Origin: Halorientalis persicus
Lineage (GTDB): Archaea > Halobacteriota > Halobacteria > Halobacteriales > Haloarculaceae
NCBI RefSeq assembly: GCF_900110215.1
Contig: NZ_FOCX01000009.1
Location: forward strand, 96,888 to 160,887
Length of the DNA: 64,000 nucleotides
Direction of reading: 5' to 3'
Below are positions 44,736 through 53,961 of the stretch, piece by piece. Under the pieces are notes generated by a model. It had not been told where the DNA came from, did no database searches, and saw only the letters and a list, made by a program, of their open reading frames with translations. Made by a program: the position numbers and the translations under genes. The first letter of the stretch is position 1, and every line of letters starts with the position of its first letter.

Positions 44736-44780
44736 GGCTTCACCCCTCGGAGCTTGACTCCGAGCCACTCGCCCCTGACG
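44736..44780 (+). repeat. Palindromic repeat (PATE/IS200-605-type end), copy 3
   Basis: CTCGGAG (44746-44752) and CTCCGAG (44758-44764) pair around CTTGA, preceded by GGCTTCACCC and followed by CCACTCGCCCCTGAC. The whole matches the copies at 15.58 and 25.98 kb. A worn fourth copy (CTCGGGG-CTTGA-CCCAGAG) is at 42438-42456. The flanking 44.38-44.73 kb holds no gene. Confidence 0.6.
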
Positions 44781-44826
44781 TAACGGTGCTGAGTATCGGA
44801 GATGACGGGCGAACCGTCACTGGCCC

Positions 44827-46488
44827 TCACTCGTCCTCTCGCTGCTCTAGGCGGTGGCGCTGGACTTTGCCGGTCGTGGTCGTCGGTAACTCGTCGATGA
44901 ACTCGATCTCGCGGGGATACTGGTACTTGGCGAGGTCGTCGCGGACCTGGGTTGCGATCGAGTCTGCAACCGCATCGGAGTGCTCTACGCCCGGAGCGGG
45001 TTCGATGTACGCTTTGACGCGCTGTCCCCGGGTCTCGTCGTCGACGCCGATGACAGCGGCGTTGGCCACGGCGTCGTGTTCGATGAGAGTGTCTTCGACC
45101 TCTGCGGGACCGACACGGTACCCGGCAGTGATAATGACGTCGTCAGCGCGGGCCTTGAACCAGATGTAGCCGTCAGCATCGCGGGCTCCAAGGTCGTCGG
45201 TATCCATCCACTCGCCAATGAACGATGCATCAGTCTTGTCGGGTTCGTTCCAGTACTCCCGGAACATGACTGGGTCGGGGCTGCGCACAGCGATTGTCCC
45301 CGGTTCGTCATCTGGCATCTGGTTCCCATCTTCATCGATGATCTCCACGTTGTGGCCCGGGACTGGTCGCCCCATGCTCCCTGGTTTGGGATCGAACCAC
45401 TCGGCACAGTTTGAGACCACGAGATTCGCCTCCGTCTGTCCGTACAGTTCGTGAAGCGTCACGTCGAAGGTATCGTCGACGAACCGGTGGAGTTCCTGTG
45501 GAACCGGTTCGCCACCGGTAACGACCGACACGACCTGATCCAGGTCGAACGAGTGGTCAACCTGTGCCATCATCTTGAGCATCGTCGGGGTCAACAACGG
45601 GTACGTGACGTCGTGATTCTCGATGATCTGGAACGTCGTCTCAGGCTCGAATTCGGCGAACTCGTAGCCGACAGCCGTGGCCCCGTAGTGCCACGCGGGC
45701 AATAGAACGTCGTAGAGTCCACCGACCCACGCCCAGTCTGCCGGGGTATAGAACACGGGGTCGACGTCCTCGTGCCAAGGGAACGTGGTTGCCATCTGGA
45801 CACACGGGAGGTGGCCGAGCAGGTACTCGTGGCCCTGGAGGACGCCCTTCGGGCGACCGGTCGTCCCGGACGTGTATATGAGGACTGCTGGGTCTGATGG
45901 GGCAGTATCGACGGCTTCGAACTGGCTACTCCCGGTGAGATCCTCGAACCGTTCCCCTTCGACGCCATCGACGGTAGGTGGGGCGGTATCAATGCCAACG
46001 ACACAGTCGACGGCGTCACCTCTCTCGACGGCTGTTTCGACCGCGTCAATAGCGTCCTCGGCAGCGAAGACGATTTCGGCCCCGCTGTCGTCGAACCGGA
46101 ATTCCAGCGCATCAGGGCCGTACAGGACCGAGAGTGGGACGGCGACAGCACCGAGTTTATAGGCGGCGACGTGGACAAGCGGCGTCTCGACACGCTGTGG
46201 CGAGACCACGGCCACGCGGTCCCCGCGTTCAACGCCACGAGCACGGAGGGCATTCGCCAGGCTGTTCGCCCGTCGTTCGAGAGCCGCGTAGGTCCACCGT
46301 TCCACTTCGCCCGAGGGACCCAGCTGGACGAGTGCGGTCCGGTCGTCGTCCTCATGGGTGAGGACATCCGCGCCGGCGTTGTACGTCTCCGGAATCCGCC
46401 ACTCAAACTCCTCGCGTGCGGTTTCGTAGCTGTCCCATTGGCTGAGGTTTGGAACCGGCTCTTCAGACCAGTCGATATCGAGTCCCAT
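44827..46488 (-). CDS. Acyl-CoA synthetase, medium-chain (AcsM-like), 553 aa
   Basis: ANL ligase of the acetate/medium-chain branch. P-loop VLIYTSGTTGRPKGVLQ, then TPADWAWVGGLYDVLLP typical of the AcsM-type, HELYGQTEANLVVSNC, MDTDDLGARDADGYIWF and DVIITAGYRVGPAEVEDTL. The catalytic lysine is in TTTTGKVQRHRLEQR. ATG 46488 (MGLDIDWSEEPVPN) is preferred to the TTG five codons earlier. It lies 45 bp downstream of an enoyl-CoA hydratase gene on the same strand, so both probably form one operon for acid activation and beta-oxidation. Confidence 0.9.
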   Translation of the reverse strand: MGLDIDWSEEPVPNLSQWDSYETAREEFEWRIPETYNAGADVLTHEDDDRTALVQLGPSGEVERWTYAALERRANSLANALRARGVERGDRVAVVSPQRVETPLVHVAAYKLGAVAVPLSVLYGPDALEFRFDDSGAEIVFAAEDAIDAVETAVERGDAVDCVVGIDTAPPTVDGVEGERFEDLTGSSQFEAVDTAPSDPAVLIYTSGTTGRPKGVLQGHEYLLGHLPCVQMATTFPWHEDVDPVFYTPADWAWVGGLYDVLLPAWHYGATAVGYEFAEFEPETTFQIIENHDVTYPLLTPTMLKMMAQVDHSFDLDQVVSVVTGGEPVPQELHRFVDDTFDVTLHELYGQTEANLVVSNCAEWFDPKPGSMGRPVPGHNVEIIDEDGNQMPDDEPGTIAVRSPDPVMFREYWNEPDKTDASFIGEWMDTDDLGARDADGYIWFKARADDVIITAGYRVGPAEVEDTLIEHDAVANAAVIGVDDETRGQRVKAYIEPAPGVEHSDAVADSIATQVRDDLAKYQYPREIEFIDELPTTTTGKVQRHRLEQREDE

Positions 46489-46533
46489 GGGTACCGGTAT
46501 CAAGGGACCCTAATCAACGTTGGGTCCGATACA

Positions 46534-47337
46534 TCATTCGTCCGGACGGAACGACGGTTCGCTATCGTTCATGAACGCCCTCGGTCCTTCGACCGCGTCC
46601 TCATGGGCGAAGACCTCACGGCCGATTTCGGATTCGAGTCTGAAGGCGTCGTCGAGCGGCTTGCCCAGACAGCGGAGGACGGATTCTTTGGTCTTCCGGA
46701 TCGCATGAGGACTGTTCTGTGCGATTTGGTCGACGATTTCCTCGGCGCGCGAGACGACCTCCCCGTCAGGAACAACCTCGTTGACCAGCCCCGCCTCCAA
46801 GGCGTGGTCGGCAGGGAAGATATCAGCTGTCAACAGGTACTCCATCGCCTTGGCGTACGGGAGTTGCCGCGGGAGGCGAACGTGCGAGCCCGAGACTGGG
46901 GAAACACCCCACCTGGCCTCGGTCAATCCGAACCGGGCGCTCTCCGCGGCGACGCGAATATCCGTCGCTTGGAGGAATTCCATCCCACCCGCGAGACAGT
47001 CACCGTTCACTGCTGCGACGATGGGCGTCGTAATCAGTGTCCTGCGGAGCTGGAGGTCATCCTCCGCAGGGTGGACGTTGGTCGTATCCTCCGTCCACCG
47101 CGGAATAGTCTCGCCTAAGTCCGCACCGGAACAGAACGCCTCGCCGTTGCCAGTCACAACAATCCCGCGTACCGCATCGCGATTGTCCGCTTCCTTGATA
47201 GCGCGCGCCCCCGCACGCATCATCGCCGGCGTGAGTGCGTTGTACGCGTCCGGTCGCGAGAAGGTCACATACGCCGTGTACCCATCGATTTCATATCGGA
47301 TAGCGTCGTTCCCTGTCTCAACCTCCGTTCGTGTCAT
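46534..47337 (-). CDS. Enoyl-CoA hydratase/isomerase (crotonase), 267 aa
   Basis: Crotonase-fold enzyme: ITFSRP-type VTFSRPDAYNALTPAMM, oxyanion loop AFCSGADLGE, AAVNGDCLAGGMEFLQATD and ARFGLTEARWGVSPVSG. Both usual acid/base glutamates are present (the Glu of GGMEF and of LTEARWG), so it should hydrate enoyl-CoA. ATG 47337 follows the family start (MTRTEVETGN). First gene of an operon with the AcsM-like ligase. Upstream lies an AT-rich AATAAAAAAGG, then transposon-type sequence. Confidence 0.88.
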   Translation of the reverse strand: MTRTEVETGNDAIRYEIDGYTAYVTFSRPDAYNALTPAMMRAGARAIKEADNRDAVRGIVVTGNGEAFCSGADLGETIPRWTEDTTNVHPAEDDLQLRRTLITTPIVAAVNGDCLAGGMEFLQATDIRVAAESARFGLTEARWGVSPVSGSHVRLPRQLPYAKAMEYLLTADIFPADHALEAGLVNEVVPDGEVVSRAEEIVDQIAQNSPHAIRKTKESVLRCLGKPLDDAFRLESEIGREVFAHEDAVEGPRAFMNDSEPSFRPDE

Positions 47338-47381
47338 GCCTTTGCTAACCATGCATGGAATAAAAAAGGTGGCTTGGCAGG

Positions 47382-47700
47382 GCTATCCTGATTCACCGAG
47401 AGAATCCCGGTGTTCCCGCCGGGCGTGAATCGCCTCCGCTTCGTGCCATAGACCACCGGAGTCTGCCCGGCAGGAACCCCATCGTTTCGTATCGGCCGTG
47501 TAGACAGTTCACACACGGGTTCCGCCAATTCCCGGCGGCTGGTCGCCACGGGAGCGGGCCGCCAACCACCCATGGTGACGGTACTCCGCGAGCCCGGTCA
47601 AAAGGTGTGACCGGAGCCGGCACAGGTATCGCGAGGCACGACCGCCAGGGAGAGAGGCGGTGAGTTCGGGTGTGTCCTGCACCGTTTCGGACATTCGACA
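47382..47700 (-). mobile_element. Relic of a TnpB-type element end, non-coding
   Basis: The stretch begins (minus-strand 3' end) with a motif that matches 27111-27140 at 24 of 29 bases on the opposite strand. The remainder shows several overlapping Arg/Gly/Pro-rich frames but no gene with acceptable codon use. It is probably the 3' part of an eroded IS200/IS605-type element, perhaps its guide-RNA region. Confidence 0.4.
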
Positions 47701-47752
47701 CCAAATCTTGTGAAAAGATACTACTATTTGGCTGCAGGGACTGCGAGCCCGA

Positions 47753-49723
47753 TCAGCGCTCCCACGGTGGCGATTCTTTGTCAAGGAACGCCTGGAGCCC
47801 CTCTTTCGCTTCAGCCGACTGCGTGCGTGCTACCAGCGTCTCCAGTGCGTCGTCGACCCACTCGTCGAGGAGTTCGTCCTCCATGTCGACCCAGAGGTCG
47901 ACGATCGCTTCGATGGATCCCGGACTCGACCCAGTCGTCGCCCGAGCCAATTCTCGCGTGACGTCCTCGACCTGCGAGCTATCCACGGCGTAGTTGACGA
48001 GTCCCATCTCTTGGGCGCGACTCGCGGACACCTGATCGCTCGTGAGTGCCAACTCCATGATGTCCTTCTTCCCGAGACTCGTCCGCCCGTACGTGAGCCC
48101 TATCGGCGGGAGCGCGCCGATCCGCGCTTCCGGCAACGCGAAGTCGCTGTCCGTGGCCGCAATCGCGAGGTCGCATAACAACACCAGTTCGCAGCCCCCA
48201 CCGTTGGCAACGCCGTCGACGGCAGCGATCAACGGCTGCGGGTGTTCACGGATCGTCTCGATGGCTGGTTTCATAACCGTCTCGACCATCGCGGACGCGT
48301 CGTCGGTCGAATCCCAGCTCAGAATCTCGGCGATATCGTCGCCCGCACAGAACGCCCGGCCGGCACCCCGAAGCACCGTGGCTCGCACGTCGTCGTCAGA
48401 CGCCGCCAGTTCCAGTGCGTCGTTCAATCCCGTCCACGTCCGTTCGTCCAACGCGTTCAAGCTGTCCGGACGGTTCAGCGTGATCCACGCGGTGTATTCC
48501 CGACGCTCGTAGATGACGGTATCAAACGTCTTGCGTTCGTACTCGTACTCGTAGAATCCGCTCCCAGAGGCGAGTCCAACCTCGTCGTTCTCGACCATTT
48601 CGCGGAGGGACGGGTGAGGTTCGTACTCCTCCCAGCCCGTCCGCTCGTGGAGCTCCTCGAGCGTCTCGACGAGCCTATCGATACCGTACTCGTCAGCGAA
48701 CGTCAGGAGGCCTCGTGGCCAGTTCATTCCGATCTGGACAGCCGTGTCGATCTCGGATTTGGTCGTGACGTCGTTATCGAGCAGCCACGCGGCCTCGTTG
48801 ACTGCCGGCGCGATCACTTCCTTGGGGTCGAAGTCGTACTGCGGTTCACTTGGGATGTCGACCCGGGAATACTCGCCGGCCTCGGGGTACTCGTAGAACC
48901 CCTCGCCCGTCTTCATGCCGTATCGGTCCGCTTCCACCGTCTCGGTGAGGAGGTCGGGGATGTGCAGGGCCACGCCGCGCTCCCGCATCGACCGCGCCGC
49001 CATCTCGAAGACGTCGATGCCGGCGAAGTCGAGTACCTCGAACGGTCCCATCGGGAAGCCGAGTCTACGAATCGCGGCATCGATCGTTTCCGTGTCGTGG
49101 ATGCCTGCGTCGACCTGGCGGATCGCCTCGGTCCAGAACCGCATGTTGATCCGGTTGATGAGGAAGCCCGGGACATCCTTCTCGACGAGGACGGGCGTTT
49201 TTCCGATGTCTTCGCCGACCGCCTGCGCCGTCTCGAACACCGCGTCCGACGTCTCCTCTCCACGGATGATTTCGAGAATCGGCATCATCTGTACAGGACT
49301 CGAGAAGTGCATCCCGACGACTCGTTCGGGCCGCTCTGTCGCTTCGGCGATTTCCGTAATCGGGAGCGTGCTGGTGTTCGTTGCGAGGATCGCGTCGGCC
49401 GGCGCCAGCTCGTCGGCGGTACCGAACACGTCCACCTTCAGGTCAATGTTTTCCGGGACGGCCTCGACGACGAGATCCGCACTGGCGAACGCGACCTCGT
49501 CGTCCGTCGTGGTTTCGAGTCGCTCCAGAACCGTGTCTGGCTCGTACTCGTCGAGTTTCCTGAGACTTCCCTCGATCTTCTCGAGTGCCGTCGACAGAAT
49601 CTCCTCGTCGACGTCGTTGAGGACGACATCGTACCCAGCCTGGGCGAACATCTGGGCGATACCGTGACCCATCGTTCCCGCCCCCACGACCGCAACACGG
49701 TCGATTGGTGTGTCGGGAGCCAT
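47753..49723 (-). CDS. 3-hydroxyacyl-CoA dehydrogenase / enoyl-CoA hydratase fusion, 656 aa
   Basis: Two beta-oxidation activities in one chain. The N-terminal NAD domain starts VAVVGAGTMGHGIAQMFAQA, with DVVLND and NTSTLPITEIA, the catalytic GMHFSSPV and the C-terminal HAD domains (KDVPGFLINRINM, FPMGPFEVLDFAGID). From about residue 400 a crotonase domain follows: LNRPDSLNALDERTW, AFCAGDDIAE, VANGGGCELVLLCD and FALPEARIG, keeping both catalytic glutamates. This order (dehydrogenase first) is the archaeal and some bacterial arrangement, opposite to FadB. It follows a stand-alone ligase C-terminal domain gene without gap. Confidence 0.92.
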   Translation of the reverse strand: MAPDTPIDRVAVVGAGTMGHGIAQMFAQAGYDVVLNDVDEEILSTALEKIEGSLRKLDEYEPDTVLERLETTTDDEVAFASADLVVEAVPENIDLKVDVFGTADELAPADAILATNTSTLPITEIAEATERPERVVGMHFSSPVQMMPILEIIRGEETSDAVFETAQAVGEDIGKTPVLVEKDVPGFLINRINMRFWTEAIRQVDAGIHDTETIDAAIRRLGFPMGPFEVLDFAGIDVFEMAARSMRERGVALHIPDLLTETVEADRYGMKTGEGFYEYPEAGEYSRVDIPSEPQYDFDPKEVIAPAVNEAAWLLDNDVTTKSEIDTAVQIGMNWPRGLLTFADEYGIDRLVETLEELHERTGWEEYEPHPSLREMVENDEVGLASGSGFYEYEYERKTFDTVIYERREYTAWITLNRPDSLNALDERTWTGLNDALELAASDDDVRATVLRGAGRAFCAGDDIAEILSWDSTDDASAMVETVMKPAIETIREHPQPLIAAVDGVANGGGCELVLLCDLAIAATDSDFALPEARIGALPPIGLTYGRTSLGKKDIMELALTSDQVSASRAQEMGLVNYAVDSSQVEDVTRELARATTGSSPGSIEAIVDLWVDMEDELLDEWVDDALETLVARTQSAEAKEGLQAFLDKESPPWER

Positions 49724-50254
49724 TCAGACCTCACCTCCATCGGTGTCCGCGTCGGTGATTTCCGGAATATCCTCACAGAGTTCCGTCTTCCGGATCTTTC
49801 CGACGAAGTTTCGCGGCATCGTCTCGACGATTTCGATGTGTTCGGGGTGTTTGGAGTTGGCCAGGTCGGCCTCCAAAGCGTCGGTGATGTCCTCGAGAGA
49901 GAGGTCACATCCTTCGACAGGAACGGCTATCAGGCAGATGCGTTCGCCGAGGTCCTCGTTCGGCATCCCGACGATGGCCGCGTCGGCGACGTCTGGATGC
50001 TCGAGAACGACGTTCTCGACCTCCGTCGCCGATATCGTGTACCCACCGCGGATAATCACGTCCTTCTTTTGGAGGAAGAAACTGACGAACCTGTCGTCTT
50101 CGCTCCGGGAGAAGTCGCCAGTGGAGAAGTAGCCCTCGTCGTCGAACCGGTCATCGGTGAGATCTGGTTGGCGGAAGTACTCGGCGATGCGAATCGTGCC
50201 GTCGACGACGAGTGATGCAGACTCGTCGTACTTGGGATGTATTTGCGTGCCCAT
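49724..50254 (-). CDS. Stand-alone C-terminal domain of an acyl-CoA synthetase, 176 aa
   Basis: Only the mobile C-terminal part of an ANL ligase is present: EGYFSTGDFSRSEDDRFVSF, then KKDVIIRGGYTISATEVENV, VLEHPDVADAAIVGMPNEDLG and the catalytic-lysine end PRNFVGKIRKTEL. The N-terminal adenylate-binding core is absent, so it cannot work alone as ligase. A TATTTAAT box lies about 25 bp before the start region, suggesting its own promoter. It adjoins the dehydrogenase/hydratase start directly. Either a truncated gene after a deletion or a domain used with a partner. An alternative GTG start is at 50272. Confidence 0.7.
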   Translation of the reverse strand: MGTQIHPKYDESASLVVDGTIRIAEYFRQPDLTDDRFDDEGYFSTGDFSRSEDDRFVSFFLQKKDVIIRGGYTISATEVENVVLEHPDVADAAIVGMPNEDLGERICLIAVPVEGCDLSLEDITDALEADLANSKHPEHIEIVETMPRNFVGKIRKTELCEDIPEITDADTDGGEV

Positions 50255-50364
50255 ACCATGTTGGGTTCCCACGCCAAATTAAATATTCGGGGTCGCTGCG
50301 GACGGCGGTTCCGATGTGACAACGGTGCGGAAGCGGGTCCTACGACTGGCCAACCGGACGGGTG

Positions 50365-50691
50365 TCAGTCGTCGGTGTCGATACTGACGTCCAGTTCCAT
50401 CCGGAGGATGGCGCCGCTGTAGGTCTTTCCCTGATTGTCGAGGTACAACGATCCCACGCCACCACCTCCAAGCGCTTCGTGGAGAACGAAATTGAATGCA
50501 TGGATGTTTTGCATCGGGTATCGTTCGACCTCGCCTTCACACAAGTCCCCGAAGTGATCCTTGACCCGCGCTGCCGTGACGTGTTCCTCGATGATCGGAT
50601 AATATTCCGGCTCCTTGGCGATTACGCCGATGTTGGCGATGTTGCCTTTGTCACCCGAGCGTGCATGTGCGATCTCGCGTAATTCGAGCAT
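50365..50691 (-). CDS. AtuA-associated C-terminal domain protein, 108 aa
   Basis: Small protein with REIAHARSGDKGNIANIGVIA, cut as AHARSGDKGN and NIGVIA, then FNFVLHEALGGGGVGSLYLD and a hydrophobic ending. These are the hallmarks of the C-terminal domain that is fused to AtuA in Pseudomonas. Here it is a separate gene, starting 1 bp after the AtuA stop, so the two are surely made together and probably form one complex. The function of AtuA in acyclic-terpene use is genetically known but biochemically undefined. Confidence 0.82.
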   Translation of the reverse strand: MLELREIAHARSGDKGNIANIGVIAKEPEYYPIIEEHVTAARVKDHFGDLCEGEVERYPMQNIHAFNFVLHEALGGGGVGSLYLDNQGKTYSGAILRMELDVSIDTDD

Positions 50692-50692
50692 G

Positions 50693-52051
50693 TCAGTTCA
50701 CCCCCGTCGACTCGACAGTGAGTGTTGGTTCGACGGCGTCGCGAGGAATGGTACAGGGCCAAAACGAGAGGACGGGCTCGGGGTCCGGTCTCCCCGACAC
50801 GAGCGGCGTGACGTTCGGCGGCCCTGCGATCGCGATCGGAATCGCAGTTTTCCCGAACGAATCGATCGCCTCCTTCCCATCGGCTTTTACGGCGATTCGG
50901 AGGACGATCTCGTTTGGATCCTCCGGACGGGGGCTGATTCCGTCATGACAACCGTTGTATCCGACGTACTCCGTCCGGATTTCGCTGAGGGCCACATCCG
51001 CACGGTCGAGTCGCCCGCGAATCACGTCGTCGGCTCGCTCTGCCTTGTTCAGTGCATCTGGCCACGAGTAGGTAAGCAGCAGTTGCGCTTTGTATCCGTC
51101 GCGATAGAGCGCACTCACTTTAAGCGATTCCGGCGGTGCCGTTCCCTCACATCCAGTTACCCGGACGCGGTTCTCGCCGACCTGGTTGAGCTGTGGCGTC
51201 GTGAAGTCGGCCGTGACGTCGGGCGTGTGATAGGCGTTCGGATCCTTGATCTCGTACACGAGTTGTTCTTTAACAGTCGCTTCGTTCACGAGTCCCCCCG
51301 TCCCGTCGGGCTTGGTCACGACGAATTCGCCGTCCGCGTCCATCTCGACGATCGGGTACCCCATCTCCATGAAATCGACATCCTCCCAGTCATCGAGGAA
51401 GACACCGCCAGTCACCTGCGCACCGCACTCGAGGAGGTGCCCAGCGACCAACCCGCTCGCCAGATTGTCGTACTGATCGGGGTCCCATCCGAATTCGTGA
51501 ATCATCGGTCCCATTGCCAGGGCGGCGTCGATACACCGTCCTGTCACGACGATATCTGCCCCCTCGTCGAGTGCCTCCGCAATTGGAAACGACCCGAGGT
51601 AAGCGTTGGCAGCAACGAGATCGTCTGCGACCGTCTCGAACGACCGTCCGGAATCCATGTTGTCGAATTCGATACCCTGTTCGCGGAGGCCCGGGATGCG
51701 TTCGAGGATTTCGTCGCCGGCCACGGCCGCCACAGATACGTCGGCGTCAGCGTTCGCTGCGACCTCCATTACGGCATCCTTACACGACTCCGGGTTGACG
51801 CCGCCCGCGTTCGCCAGTAGCGTCACGTCCTGGTCCACGAGGTCCTCGAGTAACTTTTCGACCAGTGCTGGAAAGTCCCGAGCGTATCCCAGGGTCTCGT
51901 CCCGTTCCTGCTGGCGTTTGAGGATGGCCATCGTGATCTCCGCGAGGTAGTCCATCGCGAGATAGTCGAGATCGGCCGCCGACTCGAGCATCCGCGATGG
52001 TGCTGCCTGATCGTCGCCCCAGTAGCCGGAAGGGTATCCGATGCGTATCAT
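50693..52051 (-). CDS. atuA: AtuA-family protein (acyclic terpene utilisation), 452 aa
   Basis: The N-terminus MIRIGYPSGYWGDDQAAPSR, the GADIVVTGRCIDAALAMGPM segment, cut here at GADIVVTGRCIDAA, HLLECGAQVTGG and GYPIVEMDADGEFVVTKPDG, and FTTPQLNQVGENRVRVTGC, are typical of the AtuA/DUF1446 family. In Pseudomonas AtuA is needed for citronellol and geraniol breakdown along with a geranyl-CoA carboxylase. Here a carboxyltransferase gene lies 87 bp upstream and a biotin carboxylase follows divergently, which is the same partnership. The fused C-terminal domain is split off as the next gene. Confidence 0.85.
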   Translation of the reverse strand: MIRIGYPSGYWGDDQAAPSRMLESAADLDYLAMDYLAEITMAILKRQQERDETLGYARDFPALVEKLLEDLVDQDVTLLANAGGVNPESCKDAVMEVAANADADVSVAAVAGDEILERIPGLREQGIEFDNMDSGRSFETVADDLVAANAYLGSFPIAEALDEGADIVVTGRCIDAALAMGPMIHEFGWDPDQYDNLASGLVAGHLLECGAQVTGGVFLDDWEDVDFMEMGYPIVEMDADGEFVVTKPDGTGGLVNEATVKEQLVYEIKDPNAYHTPDVTADFTTPQLNQVGENRVRVTGCEGTAPPESLKVSALYRDGYKAQLLLTYSWPDALNKAERADDVIRGRLDRADVALSEIRTEYVGYNGCHDGISPRPEDPNEIVLRIAVKADGKEAIDSFGKTAIPIAIAGPPNVTPLVSGRPDPEPVLSFWPCTIPRDAVEPTLTVESTGVN

Positions 52052-52138
52052 GCTGCTAACCGTGTTGGGATGTGACGGCTTAAAGACTCTGGGGGGGTGT
52101 CGACAGCGGAGACGAACCCGACAGTGGACGGTGGCTGT

Positions 52139-53878
52139 TCAGAACAGCATCGCGCCGTGTTTTCGGTCCGGGCGATGCTTCTCCTTTCCATCGTACATCT
52201 CGAATCGATTGGCGATTTCTGCGCGGAGGTCTCGTGGCGGGACGAGTTCGTCGACGACCATCTCAGAGGCGAGTTTGTGGATGTCGATGTCCTCGCGGTA
52301 CTCTTCTCGCAGTTCTTTCTCCCGTTGTGCTCGCTGCTCCGGGTCGTCGATGTCAGCTAACTTGTTCGCGTAAACCGCGTTGACCGCTGCCTTCGGCCCC
52401 ATCACGGCGATTTCGCTGCTCGGGAGCGCGAGTGTCGAATCAGTGTCGAATGCCGGACTCGCCATCGCGTAGGTCGCCGCACCGTACCCTTTCCGCACGA
52501 ACACCGAGACCTTCGGCACCGTGGCACAGGACGTGGCATACACCAGTTTCCGTCCCTTCTGGAGGATCCCCTCCCGCTCGATCTGCTCTCCAACCATATA
52601 TCCGGGCGAGTCACAGAGATACAGCAACGGGATATTGTAGGCGTCACACTGCCAGATGAATCCAGCGCCTTTCAGGCTGGAGTCAGGATAGATGGCGCCA
52701 GACTTAACCTCTGGCTGGTTCGCTATCACGCCAATCGGCCTTCCGTCGATGCGGGCGAGTCCCGTTATCATCTCTGGCGCGAACTCAGGCTTCAATTCCA
52801 AGAACGACTCCTCGTCAACGAGGTGGTCGATGAGTCGGTGGACGTCGTAGGGGGCGTTCGGTTCGTCCGGGATGATCGTGTCTACAGCTGTGGGGTCCTC
52901 GGCGGGTCTGCGGCCGCTTACTTGTGGGGGTTGCTGGCTGTAATTTTGTGGAAGGTACTCGAGGAGATCGTGGACCGTTCCTGCCGCCTCGGCCTCGTCG
53001 TCGACGACGATGTCGACGCTGCCGGTATGGCGGGCGTGCATGTCGGGACTTCCAAGGTCGTCGATCGACGTCTCCGTTCCGGTGACCATCTCGACCATCC
53101 TGGGGCTTGCGATGGCCATCGCACTGATGTCCCTGACCATGATGAGATAGTCACTGAAGACGGGCTGATAGGCAGTTCCGGCGAAATTCGGCCCATACAT
53201 GATGGCAATCTGTGGAACACGGCCGGACATGATACACTGGTTGTAGAACTGTTTGCCGCCGTGATACCGATCGGCGTAGAACGTGGATTGAACGTCGATC
53301 CTGCCCCCGCTCGAGTCGATAAGATAGACGATTGGCGCCTTCGCCTCGATTGCATGTTCTTGCATCCGGACGAGCTTCTCGATCGATTTGTCGGCGATCG
53401 TCCCTGCCTTGACCGTGTAGTCGTTGGCGGCGAAGAACACCTTTCGGTCATTGATCACCCCCGCCCCGGTAACAATGGCGTCAGTCGCGAGGTTCTCTTC
53501 GGCTTCGTAATTGGCGAACGTTCCGTCCTCGAACAGGATCTCGTCGAACAGCCGGTCGATACGTTCCCGGACGAACAGCTTGCCTATCTGTTCGAGCTTT
53601 TCGTGTCCGCGCTCGGGGCCACCCTTGAGGATCGTCTCGATCTCTTCGAGAACCTCGCATTCGCGTTCGGTCGCGGGCTCGACGGTATCAGGTGACTGGC
53701 GCCGGGGGAGACCAATACGGTCTTTCGAGGCGACGACGCGGCCGCTCCCCTCCTCAACGAGAGAAACGTCGCTGCCGAAGTGTTTCGAGAGTGCAGTCGC
53801 CATCGCCTCCAGTTCCTGGTCGGTGGTCTCCGAGAACTCACCTTCGATGTCCATAGAGAACGCACTGAAGTCGAGCAT
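52139..53878 (-). CDS. Acyl-CoA carboxylase carboxyltransferase subunit, 579 aa
   Basis: A crotonase-fold carboxyltransferase that moves CO2 from biotin to an acyl-CoA. VYLIDSSGGRIDVQ and FYNQCIMSGRVPQIAIMYGP, AGTAYQPVFSDYLIMV, LGSPDMHARHTGSVDIVV mark the N-lobe. VIANQPEVKSGAIYPDSSLKGA, LLYLCDSPGYMVG and KGYGAATYAMASPAFDTD mark the C-lobe. The FYNQ..MS..PQIA wording is closer to methylcrotonyl/geranyl-CoA carboxylase than to propionyl-CoA carboxylase. It faces the biotin carboxylase gene divergently, 83 bp apart, and leads the AtuA pair. Confidence 0.85.
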   Translation of the reverse strand: MLDFSAFSMDIEGEFSETTDQELEAMATALSKHFGSDVSLVEEGSGRVVASKDRIGLPRRQSPDTVEPATERECEVLEEIETILKGGPERGHEKLEQIGKLFVRERIDRLFDEILFEDGTFANYEAEENLATDAIVTGAGVINDRKVFFAANDYTVKAGTIADKSIEKLVRMQEHAIEAKAPIVYLIDSSGGRIDVQSTFYADRYHGGKQFYNQCIMSGRVPQIAIMYGPNFAGTAYQPVFSDYLIMVRDISAMAIASPRMVEMVTGTETSIDDLGSPDMHARHTGSVDIVVDDEAEAAGTVHDLLEYLPQNYSQQPPQVSGRRPAEDPTAVDTIIPDEPNAPYDVHRLIDHLVDEESFLELKPEFAPEMITGLARIDGRPIGVIANQPEVKSGAIYPDSSLKGAGFIWQCDAYNIPLLYLCDSPGYMVGEQIEREGILQKGRKLVYATSCATVPKVSVFVRKGYGAATYAMASPAFDTDSTLALPSSEIAVMGPKAAVNAVYANKLADIDDPEQRAQREKELREEYREDIDIHKLASEMVVDELVPPRDLRAEIANRFEMYDGKEKHRPDRKHGAMLF

Positions 53879-53961
53879 AATAATCCATCGCCGGATTCGG
53901 ATCGGACGGCACCGTTGCCGGAAGAAAAACTAAATGTGGGTGGCCAGTCTGATGACCCGTA

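Noticed and set aside
48242..50215. A very long open frame (657 codons) on the plus strand opposite the dehydrogenase/hydratase fusion
   Set aside because: It is the antisense shadow of a GC-rich gene; the translation is rich in Arg, Val and Asp without family motifs, while the minus strand has complete catalytic motifs.
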